DNA from: Gammaproteobacteria bacterium
Lineage (GTDB): Bacteria > Pseudomonadota > Gammaproteobacteria > Poriferisulfidales > Poriferisulfidaceae
Direction of reading: 5' to 3'
Assembly (NCBI GenBank): GCA_026706895.1
Contig: JAPOXW010000030.1
Coordinates: 62,001-126,000, forward strand
DNA length: 64,000 nucleotides
Shown here: piece after piece, positions 55,115 to 63,500 of the stretch
How the letters are laid out: each line of letters begins with the position of its first letter
Numbering within the stretch: position 1 is the stretch's first letter
Position numbers and translations under genes: made by a program
The notes under the pieces: generated by a model
Seen by the model: the letters and a program-made list of their open reading frames with translations, nothing else
What the model was told of the DNA's origin: nothing
Databases searched by the model: none

Positions 55115-55879
55115 ATGGGCGCGGAACTGGGCGACCCGCAACTCTTACGCTACAACCGGCAAATCGTCTTGCCGGAGATTGGCATCGAGGGGCAGCAGCA
55201 CCTGCTCGAGTCCCATGTCCTGCTGATCGGCCTGGGGGGCTTGGGTTCTCCGCTCGCTATGTATCTGGCGACTTGTGGCGTGGGGCGACTGACTCTGGCC
55301 GACCCGGATCATGTTGAGCTGGCGAACCTCCAGCGCCAGATCTTGTACGGGACATCCAGCTTGGGCCACGCCAAGACCGAGGAAGCCCGGCGGGTCGTGG
55401 AGGAACTGAACCCTGAGATCCGCATCGATACCGTCGCCGAATACCTGAAGGGCGACTTGCTGTGGGAGCAGGTTCAGGCGGCAGACTTGGTTGTGGATGC
55501 CACGGATAATTTCGAGACCCGCTTGGAGATTAATCAGGCTTGCGTCGAATCTGCGACGCCCTTGGTCTCCGGCGCGGTGATCCGGATGGAAGGCCAGGTG
55601 GCGGTATTTCGCAATCGGGAGGAAGGAGATGCCTGCTACCAGTGCCTGTTCGGTACCGAGCCCGTGCCGGAGGAGGGCTGCTCGGAAACCGGCGTGCTGG
55701 GTCCGGTTGCCGGGGCGGTGGCCAGCGTGCAGGCGGTCGAGGCGGTCAAGTGCCTGCTGTCCATCGGAAAACCTTTGTACAACCGGCTGTTGCTTTATGA
55801 CGCAAGGGAGGCACAATGGCGTGTGGTGGAACTGATTGCGGATGAAAAGTGTCCGATTTGTAGTTCCATTTGCAGATGA
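55115..55879 (+). CDS. moeB: MoeB/ThiF/HesA-type adenylyltransferase
   Basis: A 254-residue E1-like enzyme that adenylates the C-terminus of MoaD (or ThiS). Visible are the nucleotide-binding GLGGLGSP (about residues 39-46), the catalytic [14 protein letters not shown] and two CxxC pairs for zinc (CYQC and CPIC). There is no rhodanese domain. Next to mobAB and msrP, molybdopterin sulfuration is the more likely job than thiamine. Confidence 0.9.
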   Translation: MGAELGDPQLLRYNRQIVLPEIGIEGQQHLLESHVLLIGLGGLGSPLAMYLATCGVGRLTLADPDHVELANLQRQILYGTSSLGHAKTEEARRVVEELNPEIRIDTVAEYLKGDLLWEQVQAADLVVDATDNFETRLEINQACVESATPLVSGAVIRMEGQVAVFRNREEGDACYQCLFGTEPVPEEGCSETGVLGPVAGAVASVQAVEAVKCLLSIGKPLYNRLLLYDAREAQWRVVELIADEKCPICSSICR

Positions 55880-55889
55880 GAGAAGTGGC

Positions 55890-56840
55890 ATGCTGATTCG
55901 AATCCCCAAGCACTCTGACGAGAAGGAATCCGCGGTAACGGATCCGGAGATCTACCGGCAGCGCCGCGTTTTCATGCAACAGTGCGCGGCCGGAATGGCA
56001 GGCTTGGCGGGCGGTCTGCTGGTCGGCGGGCAGGCCCAGGCCGGGCTGACCCTCGGCGCGCCCCGGTCCAGCCCCTATTCGACCGACGAAGAGCTGACGC
56101 CGATACATGCGGCGACCCATTACAACAATTTCTACGAACTGGGCTACAAGAAGGAAGACCCTTCGCGCAATGCGGCGGCCCTGATCACCGAGCCTTGGAC
56201 TGTCGAGGTAGAAGGATACTGCGAGAATCCGGGAACTTATGCAGTCGAAGACCTGGTGCCAATGGATCAGTTGGAGGAGCGAATCTACCGGCTCCGCTGC
56301 GTGGAGGCCTGGTCGATGGTGATTCCGTGGGTGGGCGTGCCGCTGGCGACTGCGCTGAAGAAGTTGAGGCCGACGTCGCAGGCTCGCTACGTGGCTTTCC
56401 AGACGATCCTGGATCCGGAGAACCTGCCGGGACAGCGCCGCGACGTGCTGGATTGGCCTTATGTCGAAGGCTTGCGGATCGACGAGGCGATGCATCCGCT
56501 GACGCTGCTGACCGTCGGCATGTACGGGCAGGTGCTGCCCAATCAGAATGGTGCCCCGATCCGAATCATCGTGCCTTGGAAATACGGTTTCAAGAGCATC
56601 AAGTCCATCGTGCGAATCCGGTTCATTGAAGGCCAGCCCCCGACTGCATGGAATCGGGCCGCACCGAACGAATACGGCTTCTACTCCAATGTGAACCCTG
56701 AAGTCAACCACCCGCGCTGGAGCCAACGGCGCGAGCGGAGGATCGGGGAGTTCCGGAAGCGGCAAACACTGATGCTCAACGGCTATGCCGAGGAAGTCGC
56801 GCATCTCTACAGTGGGATGGATCTGCACAAATATTTCTAA
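55890..56840 (+). CDS. msrP: Protein-methionine-sulfoxide reductase catalytic subunit MsrP (YedY)
   Basis: A periplasmic Mo-molybdopterin enzyme that repairs oxidised methionines. The 316-residue protein has a Tat signal (RQRRVFMQQ, about residues 23-31) and the Mo ligand C137 in [10 protein letters not shown]. The fold continues through [13 protein letters not shown] 55890 lies 10 bp after the moeB stop. It is the molybdoenzyme next to the cofactor genes. Confidence 0.95.
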   Translation: MLIRIPKHSDEKESAVTDPEIYRQRRVFMQQCAAGMAGLAGGLLVGGQAQAGLTLGAPRSSPYSTDEELTPIHAATHYNNFYELGYKKEDPSRNAAALITEPWTVEVEGYCENPGTYAVEDLVPMDQLEERIYRLRCVEAWSMVIPWVGVPLATALKKLRPTSQARYVAFQTILDPENLPGQRRDVLDWPYVEGLRIDEAMHPLTLLTVGMYGQVLPNQNGAPIRIIVPWKYGFKSIKSIVRIRFIEGQPPTAWNRAAPNEYGFYSNVNPEVNHPRWSQRRERRIGEFRKRQTLMLNGYAEEVAHLYSGMDLHKYF

Positions 56841-56842
56841 GC

Positions 56843-57448
56843 ATGCGCGCGCTCACAGCCGCAGGGTGGATCAAGCCCGCACTTTTCCTGCTCTGCCTCG
56901 TCCCCGCGATCGACCTGGCCCATGGCGCTTGGACCAATACCCTCGGTGTCAACCCGCTGGAAACTCTGACCCATTCGACAGGAACGTGGACCCTGCGGTT
57001 CCTGTTGCTGACTTTGCTGATTACGCCGTTGATTCGCATCATGAAGGTGCCTGCGTTGCTGCATTACCGCCGGATGCTCGGATTATTTGCGTTCTTCTAT
57101 GCCTCGGTCCATTTGGGAACCTATCTCTGGTTCGACAAGTTCTTTGACTGGCAGGAAATTTGGCTGGACATTCAGGATCGCCTGTTCATCACCGCCGGCG
57201 TGACGGCCTTTCTCCTGCTGGTGCCGTTGGCGCTGACCTCAACCCGGCGCGCCCAGCGGGCTCTCGGGAACGCCTGGAACCGCCTTCACCGTTTAATCTA
57301 TGTTGCGACGACCGCCGGGATCCTGCACTATTTCTGGCTGGTCAAGGCGGATTACCTGGAGCCAATCATCTACGCGTCGATCTTTGCCGCTCTCATGCTG
57401 GCGAGGATTCGCAAGTCCTCTACCGTCAGCATGTCTGGCATCTCTTAA
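56843..57448 (+). CDS. msrQ: Heme-binding subunit MsrQ (YedZ)
   Basis: A six-helix inner-membrane cytochrome b (201 residues) that delivers quinone-pool electrons to MsrP. Typical segments are HSTGTWTLRFLLLTLLITPL, YRRMLGLFAFFYASVHLGTYLWFD and LHRLIYVATTAGILHYFW with its heme histidines. It starts 2 bp after msrP. Its last 23 bases overlap the convergent J-domain gene. Confidence 0.95.
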   Translation: MRALTAAGWIKPALFLLCLVPAIDLAHGAWTNTLGVNPLETLTHSTGTWTLRFLLLTLLITPLIRIMKVPALLHYRRMLGLFAFFYASVHLGTYLWFDKFFDWQEIWLDIQDRLFITAGVTAFLLLVPLALTSTRRAQRALGNAWNRLHRLIYVATTAGILHYFWLVKADYLEPIIYASIFAALMLARIRKSSTVSMSGIS

Positions 57449-58130
57449 TAAGAATATCTCTTGCCTGGTTGATTTTACGAGTTAAATAGTCGTTTCCACC
57501 ACGGTCCGGATGAAGCTTTTGCGCAAGGGCGCGGTGTGCCGAGCGAATTTCGGATTCCGGAGCCTGAAGAGACACGCCCAAGATCTGGGCGGCTGTTTCC
57601 ACTGACATGGCGGCCTCCTCGAAATCGTCCGTACCGCTGCTTCCGGGAGTTTCTCCGGCCTGCCAGCCCGTTTGGGTCCGTTGGAGGTAGGCGCGCAGAA
57701 GGGCGGCGGACTGCAAGTCGCTCGCACAGGCCTGCAGCAGCTTTTCCAACTGTGAAAGGCTGAGTTGAGATAGCTTTTGACCTGCGAATTCGCCTTGCCG
57801 GATGGTGCCGTCCATGGTGCCGGTCTTCCGGTCGATGGTCAGGTCCAGCCATGCTGTCTGCAGATGTATCGCGGAAGAACCGAAGGAGCGGCGAGCCCAG
57901 GACAGGAACGGAAGCCAACGCAGCAAAATCGCGGCCTTGCCGAGAAACGGCAGGATTCCGCCGACTACGGCAACAATCCAGTGGGCACGCCCGGTCAGAA
58001 CCATGGCGATCAAGCCAATTCCCGCCAAACCGGCAAGCCATTGGTAAAGTCTGCGGGGGGACTGCCGGTATTGCCACCGCAAGAAAAGGAACAGCCCAAA
58101 CAGAATCAGGGCAATTAACAGGAATCTCAT
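57426..58130 (-). CDS. Membrane-anchored J-domain (DnaJ-like) protein
   Basis: A 234-residue protein with two N-terminal hydrophobic segments (about residues 2-18 and 35-65), a middle domain of unknown type, and a C-terminal J domain with HPDRGG in ALAQKLHPDRGGND (about residues 208-221). It is like inner-membrane DjlA/Tim14-style co-chaperones that activate DnaK. ATG 58130 is chosen because the frame extends far upstream through the opposite-strand hydrolase gene. Confidence 0.82.
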   Translation of the reverse strand: MRFLLIALILFGLFLFLRWQYRQSPRRLYQWLAGLAGIGLIAMVLTGRAHWIVAVVGGILPFLGKAAILLRWLPFLSWARRSFGSSAIHLQTAWLDLTIDRKTGTMDGTIRQGEFAGQKLSQLSLSQLEKLLQACASDLQSAALLRAYLQRTQTGWQAGETPGSSGTDDFEEAAMSVETAAQILGVSLQAPESEIRSAHRALAQKLHPDRGGNDYLTRKINQARDILIKRCQTC

Positions 58131-58146
58131 CGAAACGAAATCGTCA

Positions 58147-58174
58147 TTGATGCGGAGGACAATGAGTGTATGAT
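58147..58174 (+). promoter_or_regulatory. Candidate promoter of the dehalogenase-like gene
   Basis: TTGATG (58147-58152), a 16-bp spacer and TATGAT (58169-58174). The leader carries GGGTAGGGGGGACGCCC, which can fold weakly, and a perfect TAAGGAGG ribosome site 6-7 bp before ATG 58227. Confidence 0.55.
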
Positions 58175-58226
58175 AACGATTCGAGGGTAGGGGGGACGCC
58201 CTTGAATAACTATAAGGAGGAAATCC

Positions 58227-59105
58227 ATGAAACAACCAATCAATATCGGAGGCTTGGATCTCGAGATTCATATCGAGCAGAAGGGCGATAGCGGTCCTGC
58301 ACTGCTGATGGTGCACGGGATCCCGACGAACAGCCGACTGTGGCGCCATGCGCAGGCAAGCTTGTCCGATCGCTACCAGACCTATGCGATGGATATGGTG
58401 GGCTATGGGCAGTCGAGCATGCCCCTCGATCAATTCACTCATTCCCTGACGAATCAGGCCGAGGCCATCAAGGCGGTGATCGAAGGACTGGGGCTGGCGG
58501 GAAATGTCATCCTGGTTGGTCATGATCACGGTGGGGGGGCCTGCCAGATCTTTGCCTCTAAGTACGTTGACCTCATCAGCAGGTTGGTCCTGATCAATCC
58601 GGTTGCCTGGGACTACTGGCCGGTGCTGGAAGTCGAAGCCTTCAACGGCTTGGTTGGCGCCCCGGACGAAGTTCTGGGCCAGGCCATGGCCCAGGCGGCA
58701 GCGAGCTTCCATGGGCTGCTGCTCATGGGCAGTCATGACAAGATCGCGTTCACGGACAAGAACGTCAAGGAGAACTATCTCTCTTTCTGGGCTCGGGGGC
58801 CGGGATTTACCGGCTTCAAGTCGTTGATCCATGTCTGTTCGGAGCCGAGCAACGAAGAAACCATGAGCGTGGACCACAGTAAGATAACTTGCCCGACCAT
58901 GGTGTGCTGGGCGCTGCATGATGCCTGGATGCCAGTTGAGTCCGGACGCCGGCTGAAAGATGCCATTTCGGGCCCGACACGGTTTGAAATTATCGAGCGG
59001 GCAGGGCACTACGTGCTGGAGGACCGGCCGGACGCGGTCGTTGATCTGATTGACGACTTCGTGACCGAGTGGGCCAACGTGGACAGCGTTACCCTGAAAA
59101 GCTAG
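58227..59105 (+). CDS. Alpha/beta hydrolase related to haloalkane dehalogenase/epoxide hydrolase
   Basis: A 292-residue hydrolase of the aspartate-nucleophile type: the nucleophile is D100 in VGHDHGGG, the oxyanion strand reads MVHGIPTNSRLW, and the base histidine lies in RAGHYVLEDRP. Asp nucleophiles occur in haloalkane and fluoroacetate dehalogenases and epoxide hydrolases; a cap region rich in aromatic residues (WDYWPVLEVEAF) is present. The exact substrate is unknown. It is monocistronic by layout, with its own promoter and a very strong ribosome site. Confidence 0.82.
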   Translation: MKQPINIGGLDLEIHIEQKGDSGPALLMVHGIPTNSRLWRHAQASLSDRYQTYAMDMVGYGQSSMPLDQFTHSLTNQAEAIKAVIEGLGLAGNVILVGHDHGGGACQIFASKYVDLISRLVLINPVAWDYWPVLEVEAFNGLVGAPDEVLGQAMAQAAASFHGLLLMGSHDKIAFTDKNVKENYLSFWARGPGFTGFKSLIHVCSEPSNEETMSVDHSKITCPTMVCWALHDAWMPVESGRRLKDAISGPTRFEIIERAGHYVLEDRPDAVVDLIDDFVTEWANVDSVTLKS

Positions 59106-59140
59106 GTGCTGATATACCGGGTGCCCCATTCAAGCCGATA

Positions 59141-59163
59141 GGCAAAACCGATGGCGTTTTGCC
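59141..59163 (+). terminator. Palindrome after the dehalogenase-like gene
   Basis: GGCAAAAC (59141-59148) and GTTTTGCC (59156-59163) form a perfect 8-bp stem with a 7-base loop 36 bp after the stop. The T-run is inside the 3' arm rather than after it, so it could be a terminator or an operator. Confidence 0.4.
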
Positions 59164-59411
59164 ATGATATGATTTGGGGGTCCGTGAGTGAGGGACGGTA
59201 CTCATTCGGGCCGGAGGCGCTCCAGTGGCGGGACGGGGAGAGGACAACGAAACGGGGTCTTTTCGCATGAGAAGGCTAGAGGATACCGTCGATGATCCGT
59301 CAATTATGCTCTGGTACCGGCAACGGTGTGTATTGCGTATAAGCGCCAAAAGCTAGGATTTCTGCTCTCGCGTGAGAGCAAGAATCCGCGTTTTGACTGC
59401 GGAGAAGATAT

Positions 59412-59467
59412 CGGGAGGCAACAGCATTGCCTCCCGGTAGTTTTGTCAGTCAGGGACAGGAGGGAGG
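59412..59467 (+). promoter_or_regulatory. Candidate Shine-Dalgarno-sequestering switch
   Basis: CCTCCC at 59430-59435 can pair with GGGAGG at 59413-59418, as part of a perfect 10-bp hairpin with loop CAGCA, or with the GGGAGG of the ribosome site at 59462-59467. The two pairings exclude each other. TTTT follows the hairpin (59441-59444), so weak termination is also possible. Confidence 0.55.
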
Positions 59468-59470
59468 ATC

Positions 59471-61237
59471 ATAGACGCTGAGAGTGCCGCCCGACGCACA
59501 AGCGTCCGCTACCAGCCTGATGAAAACCCGCCGACGGTACTCGCCTTCGGCTTGGGCCTGCAGCTCGCCATCCTCTGTATTTCCGGCATTGTCCTGACTC
59601 CGGCGATTGTCGCCCGGGCGGCCGGAGGAACCGAAGCCTTTCTTTCTTGGATCGTGTTCGCCGCCGTTGCCGTCAGCGGCGTCACCACGGTTCTGCAGGC
59701 GGTTCGGGTTGGCCGGATTGGCGCCGGCTATACACTCGCCATGGGGCCGTCCGGAGCCTTCATCGCGATCTGCATCACCGCCATCGCGGAAGGAGGGCCA
59801 GCGATGCTGGCCACTCTGGTGATTCTCTCGTCGTTCTTCCAGTTCGCGCTTTCCGCGCGGCTTTCACTGTTCCGAAGGATCCTGACGCCGGCTGTGGCAG
59901 GTACGGTCATCATGCTGGTGCCGGTCACCATCATGCCGATCATCTTCGGCTTGCTGACATCCGTACCCGAAGGAACCCCCATGTCGGCCGCCTCACTGTG
60001 TGCCGGCGCGACCTTGCTGACTATCGGGGGCATTGCCCTGAAGGCGACGGGCATACTGCGCCTCTGGGCTCCAGTCATTGGGGTTGCTGTCGGCTCGATG
60101 GTCGCTGGATTCTTCGGTCTTTACGAAGTGAGCCGCGTTGCCGAGGCTTCGTGGTTGGGCTTCCCGGAAGTCGGATGGCCGGGTTACGACTTCAGTTTCG
60201 GACCGGCCTTCTGGACGCTTGCGCCGGCGTTCGTGTTCGTGACCTTGGTCGGAGCCGTGGAAACCGTAGGCGACTCTGTCGCCATCCAGCGTGTCGCCTG
60301 GCGACGCCCCCGGGCAGTGGATTTCCGTGCAGTACAAGGTACAGTGGCAGCGGATGGAGTCGGCAACCTATTGTCCGGTCTCTTGGGGACTGTGCCGAAC
60401 ACGACCTATTCGACCAGTGTCTCCGTTGCCGAACTGACCGGAGTCGGGGCCCGCAAGGTCGGGGCCGCCCTCGGCATGGTTTTCCTCGCTTTGGCGTTCT
60501 TCCCCAAGGCGCTTGCCGTCATTTTGGCGATACCTGGCCCGGTTGCCGGAGCGTACATTGGTGTTCTGCTGTCGTTGCTTTTCGTGGTCGGCATGAAAGT
60601 GGCGATTCAAGACGGCATCGACTATCGAACGGGCCTGATCGTCGGGATTTCATTCTGGGTCGGAGTCGGGCTCCAGAACGGATGGATCTACCCTGAATAT
60701 GTTTCCGAATTCGCAGGCGGCCTTCTGAGCAACGGGATCACGGCGGGCGGCCTCATGGCCCTCTTCATGACGCTGTTCATGGAATTGACGAAACCCCGCC
60801 GCCACCAGATCGAAGTGGCTCTCGACGTCACGGTCCTGCCGAGGATCGAGGAATTCCTTCATAAGTTCGCATCTGGCCAGCATTGGAGCCCGGCAATGGT
60901 TGACCGCCTTTCTGCCGTCACCGAGGAGACCCTGCTGACGCTCCGCGAGCAGGAAGACAGAGGGGCAGGCGAAGACGGGCGCCGCCTTCTCCTGACGGCA
61001 CGCAGGGAGGACGACGAAGCCGTCCTTGAATTTGTTGCCGCGACGGGAGAAGAAAACCTTCAGGATCGAATTGCCTTGCTTGGCAAGCAATCCATTTCAT
61101 CTTCGGTTGAGCGCGAAGTCTCCTTACGGTTGCTAAGGCATCTGGCGTCCTCGGTCTACCACCAGCAGTACCATGACACGGATATCGTGACGGTGCGTGT
61201 GGAGACTCCGGTTGTGGGCACCAGTGAAGAGGCCTGA
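59471..61237 (+). CDS. NCS2-family (xanthine/uracil) permease with C-terminal HATPase-like domain; AUA or AUC start
   Basis: An approximately 588-residue permease of the nucleobase-cation-symport-2 type, with about 12-14 hydrophobic helices to residue 435 or so and a soluble tail from about 455 (LDVTVLPRIEEFL, VDRLSAVTEETLLTL) that looks like a degenerate histidine-kinase-type ATPase fold. Family N-terminal residues YQPDENPPTVLAFGLGLQLAI are encoded upstream of the first TTG (59552). Between the in-frame stop at 59438 and TTG 59552 there is no ATG, GTG or TTG. A perfect AGGAGG (59458-59463) lies 7 bp before ATA 59471, or 4 bp before ATC 59468, so a rare start is likely. The transported base is not known. 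Confidence 0.85.
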   Translation: MDAESAARRTSVRYQPDENPPTVLAFGLGLQLAILCISGIVLTPAIVARAAGGTEAFLSWIVFAAVAVSGVTTVLQAVRVGRIGAGYTLAMGPSGAFIAICITAIAEGGPAMLATLVILSSFFQFALSARLSLFRRILTPAVAGTVIMLVPVTIMPIIFGLLTSVPEGTPMSAASLCAGATLLTIGGIALKATGILRLWAPVIGVAVGSMVAGFFGLYEVSRVAEASWLGFPEVGWPGYDFSFGPAFWTLAPAFVFVTLVGAVETVGDSVAIQRVAWRRPRAVDFRAVQGTVAADGVGNLLSGLLGTVPNTTYSTSVSVAELTGVGARKVGAALGMVFLALAFFPKALAVILAIPGPVAGAYIGVLLSLLFVVGMKVAIQDGIDYRTGLIVGISFWVGVGLQNGWIYPEYVSEFAGGLLSNGITAGGLMALFMTLFMELTKPRRHQIEVALDVTVLPRIEEFLHKFASGQHWSPAMVDRLSAVTEETLLTLREQEDRGAGEDGRRLLLTARREDDEAVLEFVAATGEENLQDRIALLGKQSISSSVEREVSLRLLRHLASSVYHQQYHDTDIVTVRVETPVVGTSEEA

Positions 61238-61247
61238 TTTTTCTCCG

Positions 61248-62231
61248 TCAGGAGAGCAGGTCGGCAATCGTCTCGCGCTCGCTCAGCAGTTCGGCTTCGT
61301 TGGCCTTAAGTTGCTCGCGACCGAAAGCGTCCAACTCTAATCCGGGCACGATGGCGTGCTCGGACTCCGAGCACTGACACGGGAAGGAAAAGACGATGCC
61401 TTCCGCCACTCCGTATGAGCCGTCCGAAAGCACGCTCATGCTGACCCAGTCGTTCTTGGGTGTTCCTTGGACCCAGTCGCGCATATGCAGGATAGCCGCA
61501 TTGGCGGCCGATGCCGCGGAAGAGGCGCCGCGCGCCTCGATCACCTTGGCGCCGCGCTGCTGGATCCCCGGCATGAATTCTTCCCGATGCCAGTCCGTGC
61601 CGACCAGCTCGCGGACCGGAGTGCCGGAGGCCGTGCAATAGCCGATATCGGGATACATTTTCGGAGAGTGGTTTCCCCAGACCGTCATTCGGGCGATGTT
61701 GGCGACCGGTTGGTCCGTCCGTGCCGCCAACTGCGAGCGTGACCGTTCATGATCCAGACGGGTCATCGCGGAGAATTGGCGCGGGTCGAGATCCGGAGCG
61801 TGGTGCAGCGCAATCAGTGCGTTGGTGTTGGCCGGGTTGCCGATGACCAGAACCCGGACGTCGCGGCTCGAAAAATCATTGATCGCCTTGCCTTGGGGGC
61901 CAAAGATTTTTCCGTTTTCCTGGATCAGGTCGCTGCGCTCCATGCCTTTCCCGCGCGGCCGCGCCCCGAACATGAACACGTAGTCCGCATCTCCGAAGCC
62001 TTTCTCCAGGTCATCGCTCAGAAGGACATCGCGCAGTAGGGGAAAGGCGCAGTCTTCCAGTTCCATCGCGGTTCCGCCGAGTGACGGCATAGCCGGAGGG
62101 ATGTCGATCAGGTTCAAGGCGACAGGCTGCTGGTCGCCCAAGAATTCTCCGGCCGCGATGCGAAACATGGCTTGGTATGCAATGTTGCCGGCTGCGCCGG
62201 TGATGGCGATTCGCTTGGGTGGGTTCGTCAT
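61248..62231 (-). CDS. mdh: Malate dehydrogenase
   Basis: NAD-dependent malate/oxaloacetate enzyme of 327 residues. It is of the cytosolic/actinobacterial-like class: GAAGNIAYQAMF at residues 12-23, RPRGKGMERSDL with substrate arginines, GNPANTN, and the catalytic histidine in WGNHSPKMYPD. E. coli-type Mdh of enteric bacteria is a different subfamily. It converges with the permease at a 10-bp gap; zapE is 41 bp upstream on the same strand. Confidence 0.96.
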   Translation of the reverse strand: MTNPPKRIAITGAAGNIAYQAMFRIAAGEFLGDQQPVALNLIDIPPAMPSLGGTAMELEDCAFPLLRDVLLSDDLEKGFGDADYVFMFGARPRGKGMERSDLIQENGKIFGPQGKAINDFSSRDVRVLVIGNPANTNALIALHHAPDLDPRQFSAMTRLDHERSRSQLAARTDQPVANIARMTVWGNHSPKMYPDIGYCTASGTPVRELVGTDWHREEFMPGIQQRGAKVIEARGASSAASAANAAILHMRDWVQGTPKNDWVSMSVLSDGSYGVAEGIVFSFPCQCSESEHAIVPGLELDAFGREQLKANEAELLSERETIADLLS

Positions 62232-62272
62232 GGTCGGGCTCTTCTGAGGGATGGAGTGATGTTGGCTGGCGA

Positions 62273-63367
62273 TTAGTGTAGGCGGTGTGACCGCCCCAGG
62301 TATGCCTTGCTCCGCATCTCGTGCAAGCGACTCGCAGTTCGTTCGAATTCCCGCTCCAGACGCTTGCCCCGGTACAACTGGCCGGGTTCGTCCGCCGCGG
62401 ACGCGATCAGCGTCACGTTGCGGTCGTAGAACTCGTCGATCATTTCAATGAAACGCCGTGCGCTGTCGTCCATCGATGAATCGAAGACAGGGATGCCTGA
62501 GATCAGCACGGTGTGGAAGCAACGAGCAATCGCAATGTAGTCGTTGACGCAACGAGGCGATTGGCACAGGTTGTCGAAGTCGAACCAGATCGCGTCATGT
62601 GACAGGCGCTTGACTGGGATGGTGCGGCCTTCGACCTCAATGGTTGTCTCTTTTCGATCCAGATCTGACGCCAGGTGCTGGAAGTGATCCCGTAAGACTG
62701 GCTCTGCGGTTCCGTTGCCGCTGAGGCAATAGGTTTCAGTCTGGTCGAGGTGCTGCAGGCGGTAATCGCAGGATGTGGCCAGCTCGAATACGGTCATGTG
62801 CCTCTTGATCGATTCGATCGCAGGCAAGAATCGTTCCCGCTGCAGCCCACCTTCGTAGAGGTTGTCCGGAGCCGAGTTGGAAGTCGCCACCACGGTGACC
62901 CCGTGCCGGAACAGGCCCTCCAGCAGTCCGCCTAGGATCATGGCATCCGTGATGTCCGACACGAAAAATTCGTCGATGCAAAGCACTTTGTATTTTTTCG
63001 CCATGCGGGCGGCGAGAAGGTCGATGGGATTGCGCCGGTCCTGCATGTGCTTGAGCTTGTGATGGATGTGCCGCATGAAACGATGGAAGTGCATGCGCCG
63101 TTTCTTGCGCAGGGGAAGGGAATTGAAGAACAGGTCCATCAGATAGGTCTTTCCACTTCCGACCGAGCCCCACAGCCACAAGCCGGATGTCGACCCAGGC
63201 GCGCCAGACTTCAAGCGACGCAGCCGGTCGCTGATCAGCATTTTGGCGCGGGAATGTCGGGTCAGATGATCAAAGACAAGCTGGAACTGTTGAGCGGCTT
63301 CATACTGCGCCGGGTCGGGCGTGTACTGCTTCCGTGCGATTTGTGCTTCGTACGTGTCAATGAACAT
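62273..63367 (-). CDS. zapE: Cell-division ATPase ZapE (AFG1-like)
   Basis: A 364-residue ATPase associated with the Z ring. It has Walker A WGSVGSGKTYLMD (about residues 66-78), Walker B KVLCIDEFFVSDITDA, and AFG1-family sequences HFHRFMRHIHHKLK and TSNSAPDNLYEGGLQRERFLPAI. The start at ATG 63367 (MFIDTYEAQIARKQY) is preferred to an upstream non-ATG extension of 24 residues. Divergent from gltX. Confidence 0.94.
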   Translation of the reverse strand: MFIDTYEAQIARKQYTPDPAQYEAAQQFQLVFDHLTRHSRAKMLISDRLRRLKSGAPGSTSGLWLWGSVGSGKTYLMDLFFNSLPLRKKRRMHFHRFMRHIHHKLKHMQDRRNPIDLLAARMAKKYKVLCIDEFFVSDITDAMILGGLLEGLFRHGVTVVATSNSAPDNLYEGGLQRERFLPAIESIKRHMTVFELATSCDYRLQHLDQTETYCLSGNGTAEPVLRDHFQHLASDLDRKETTIEVEGRTIPVKRLSHDAIWFDFDNLCQSPRCVNDYIAIARCFHTVLISGIPVFDSSMDDSARRFIEMIDEFYDRNVTLIASAADEPGQLYRGKRLEREFERTASRLHEMRSKAYLGRSHRLH

Positions 63368-63500
63368 AAAGACATGCGTGGCCGCAAAACGAATTCCTAT
63401 TCTTACATAGACGCGCTTGACAAATTGACGCTCTCCCAACCGGAATCAGCGCTCAAACTGTAAGATAGGATTTTTCACCCAGCTTTGCTGCTTGCCCGAA

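Larger units (their letters stand above)
59106..59470 (+). other. Structured leader upstream of the NCS2 permease gene
   Basis: 365 bp without a gene. After the hydrolase stop comes a palindrome GGCAAAAC/GTTTTGCC (59141-59163). Then follow several possible hairpins: GGAG/CTCC (59214-59224), a GCAA tetraloop stem ACCG/CGGT (59316-59327) and a long stem GGATTTCTGCTCTC/GAGAGCAAGAATCC (59357-59388). Last is CGGGAGGCAA/TTGCCTCCCG (59412-59436). It does not match a riboswitch class that I recognise. Confidence 0.5.

Noticed and set aside
57426-59129. A 567-residue minus-strand frame that could be read as a long J-domain protein
   Set aside because: Its first part is antisense to the dehalogenase-like gene, which has motifs, promoter and a strong ribosome site. 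Only the part from ATG 58130 has protein-like features.
59106-59470. A known purine, glycine or guanidine riboswitch before the NCS2 permease
   Set aside because: GGACGGGGAGAGG and GCTAGGATTTCTG faintly recall glycine and ykkC elements, but the conserved cores are not there. I kept it as an unassigned structured leader.
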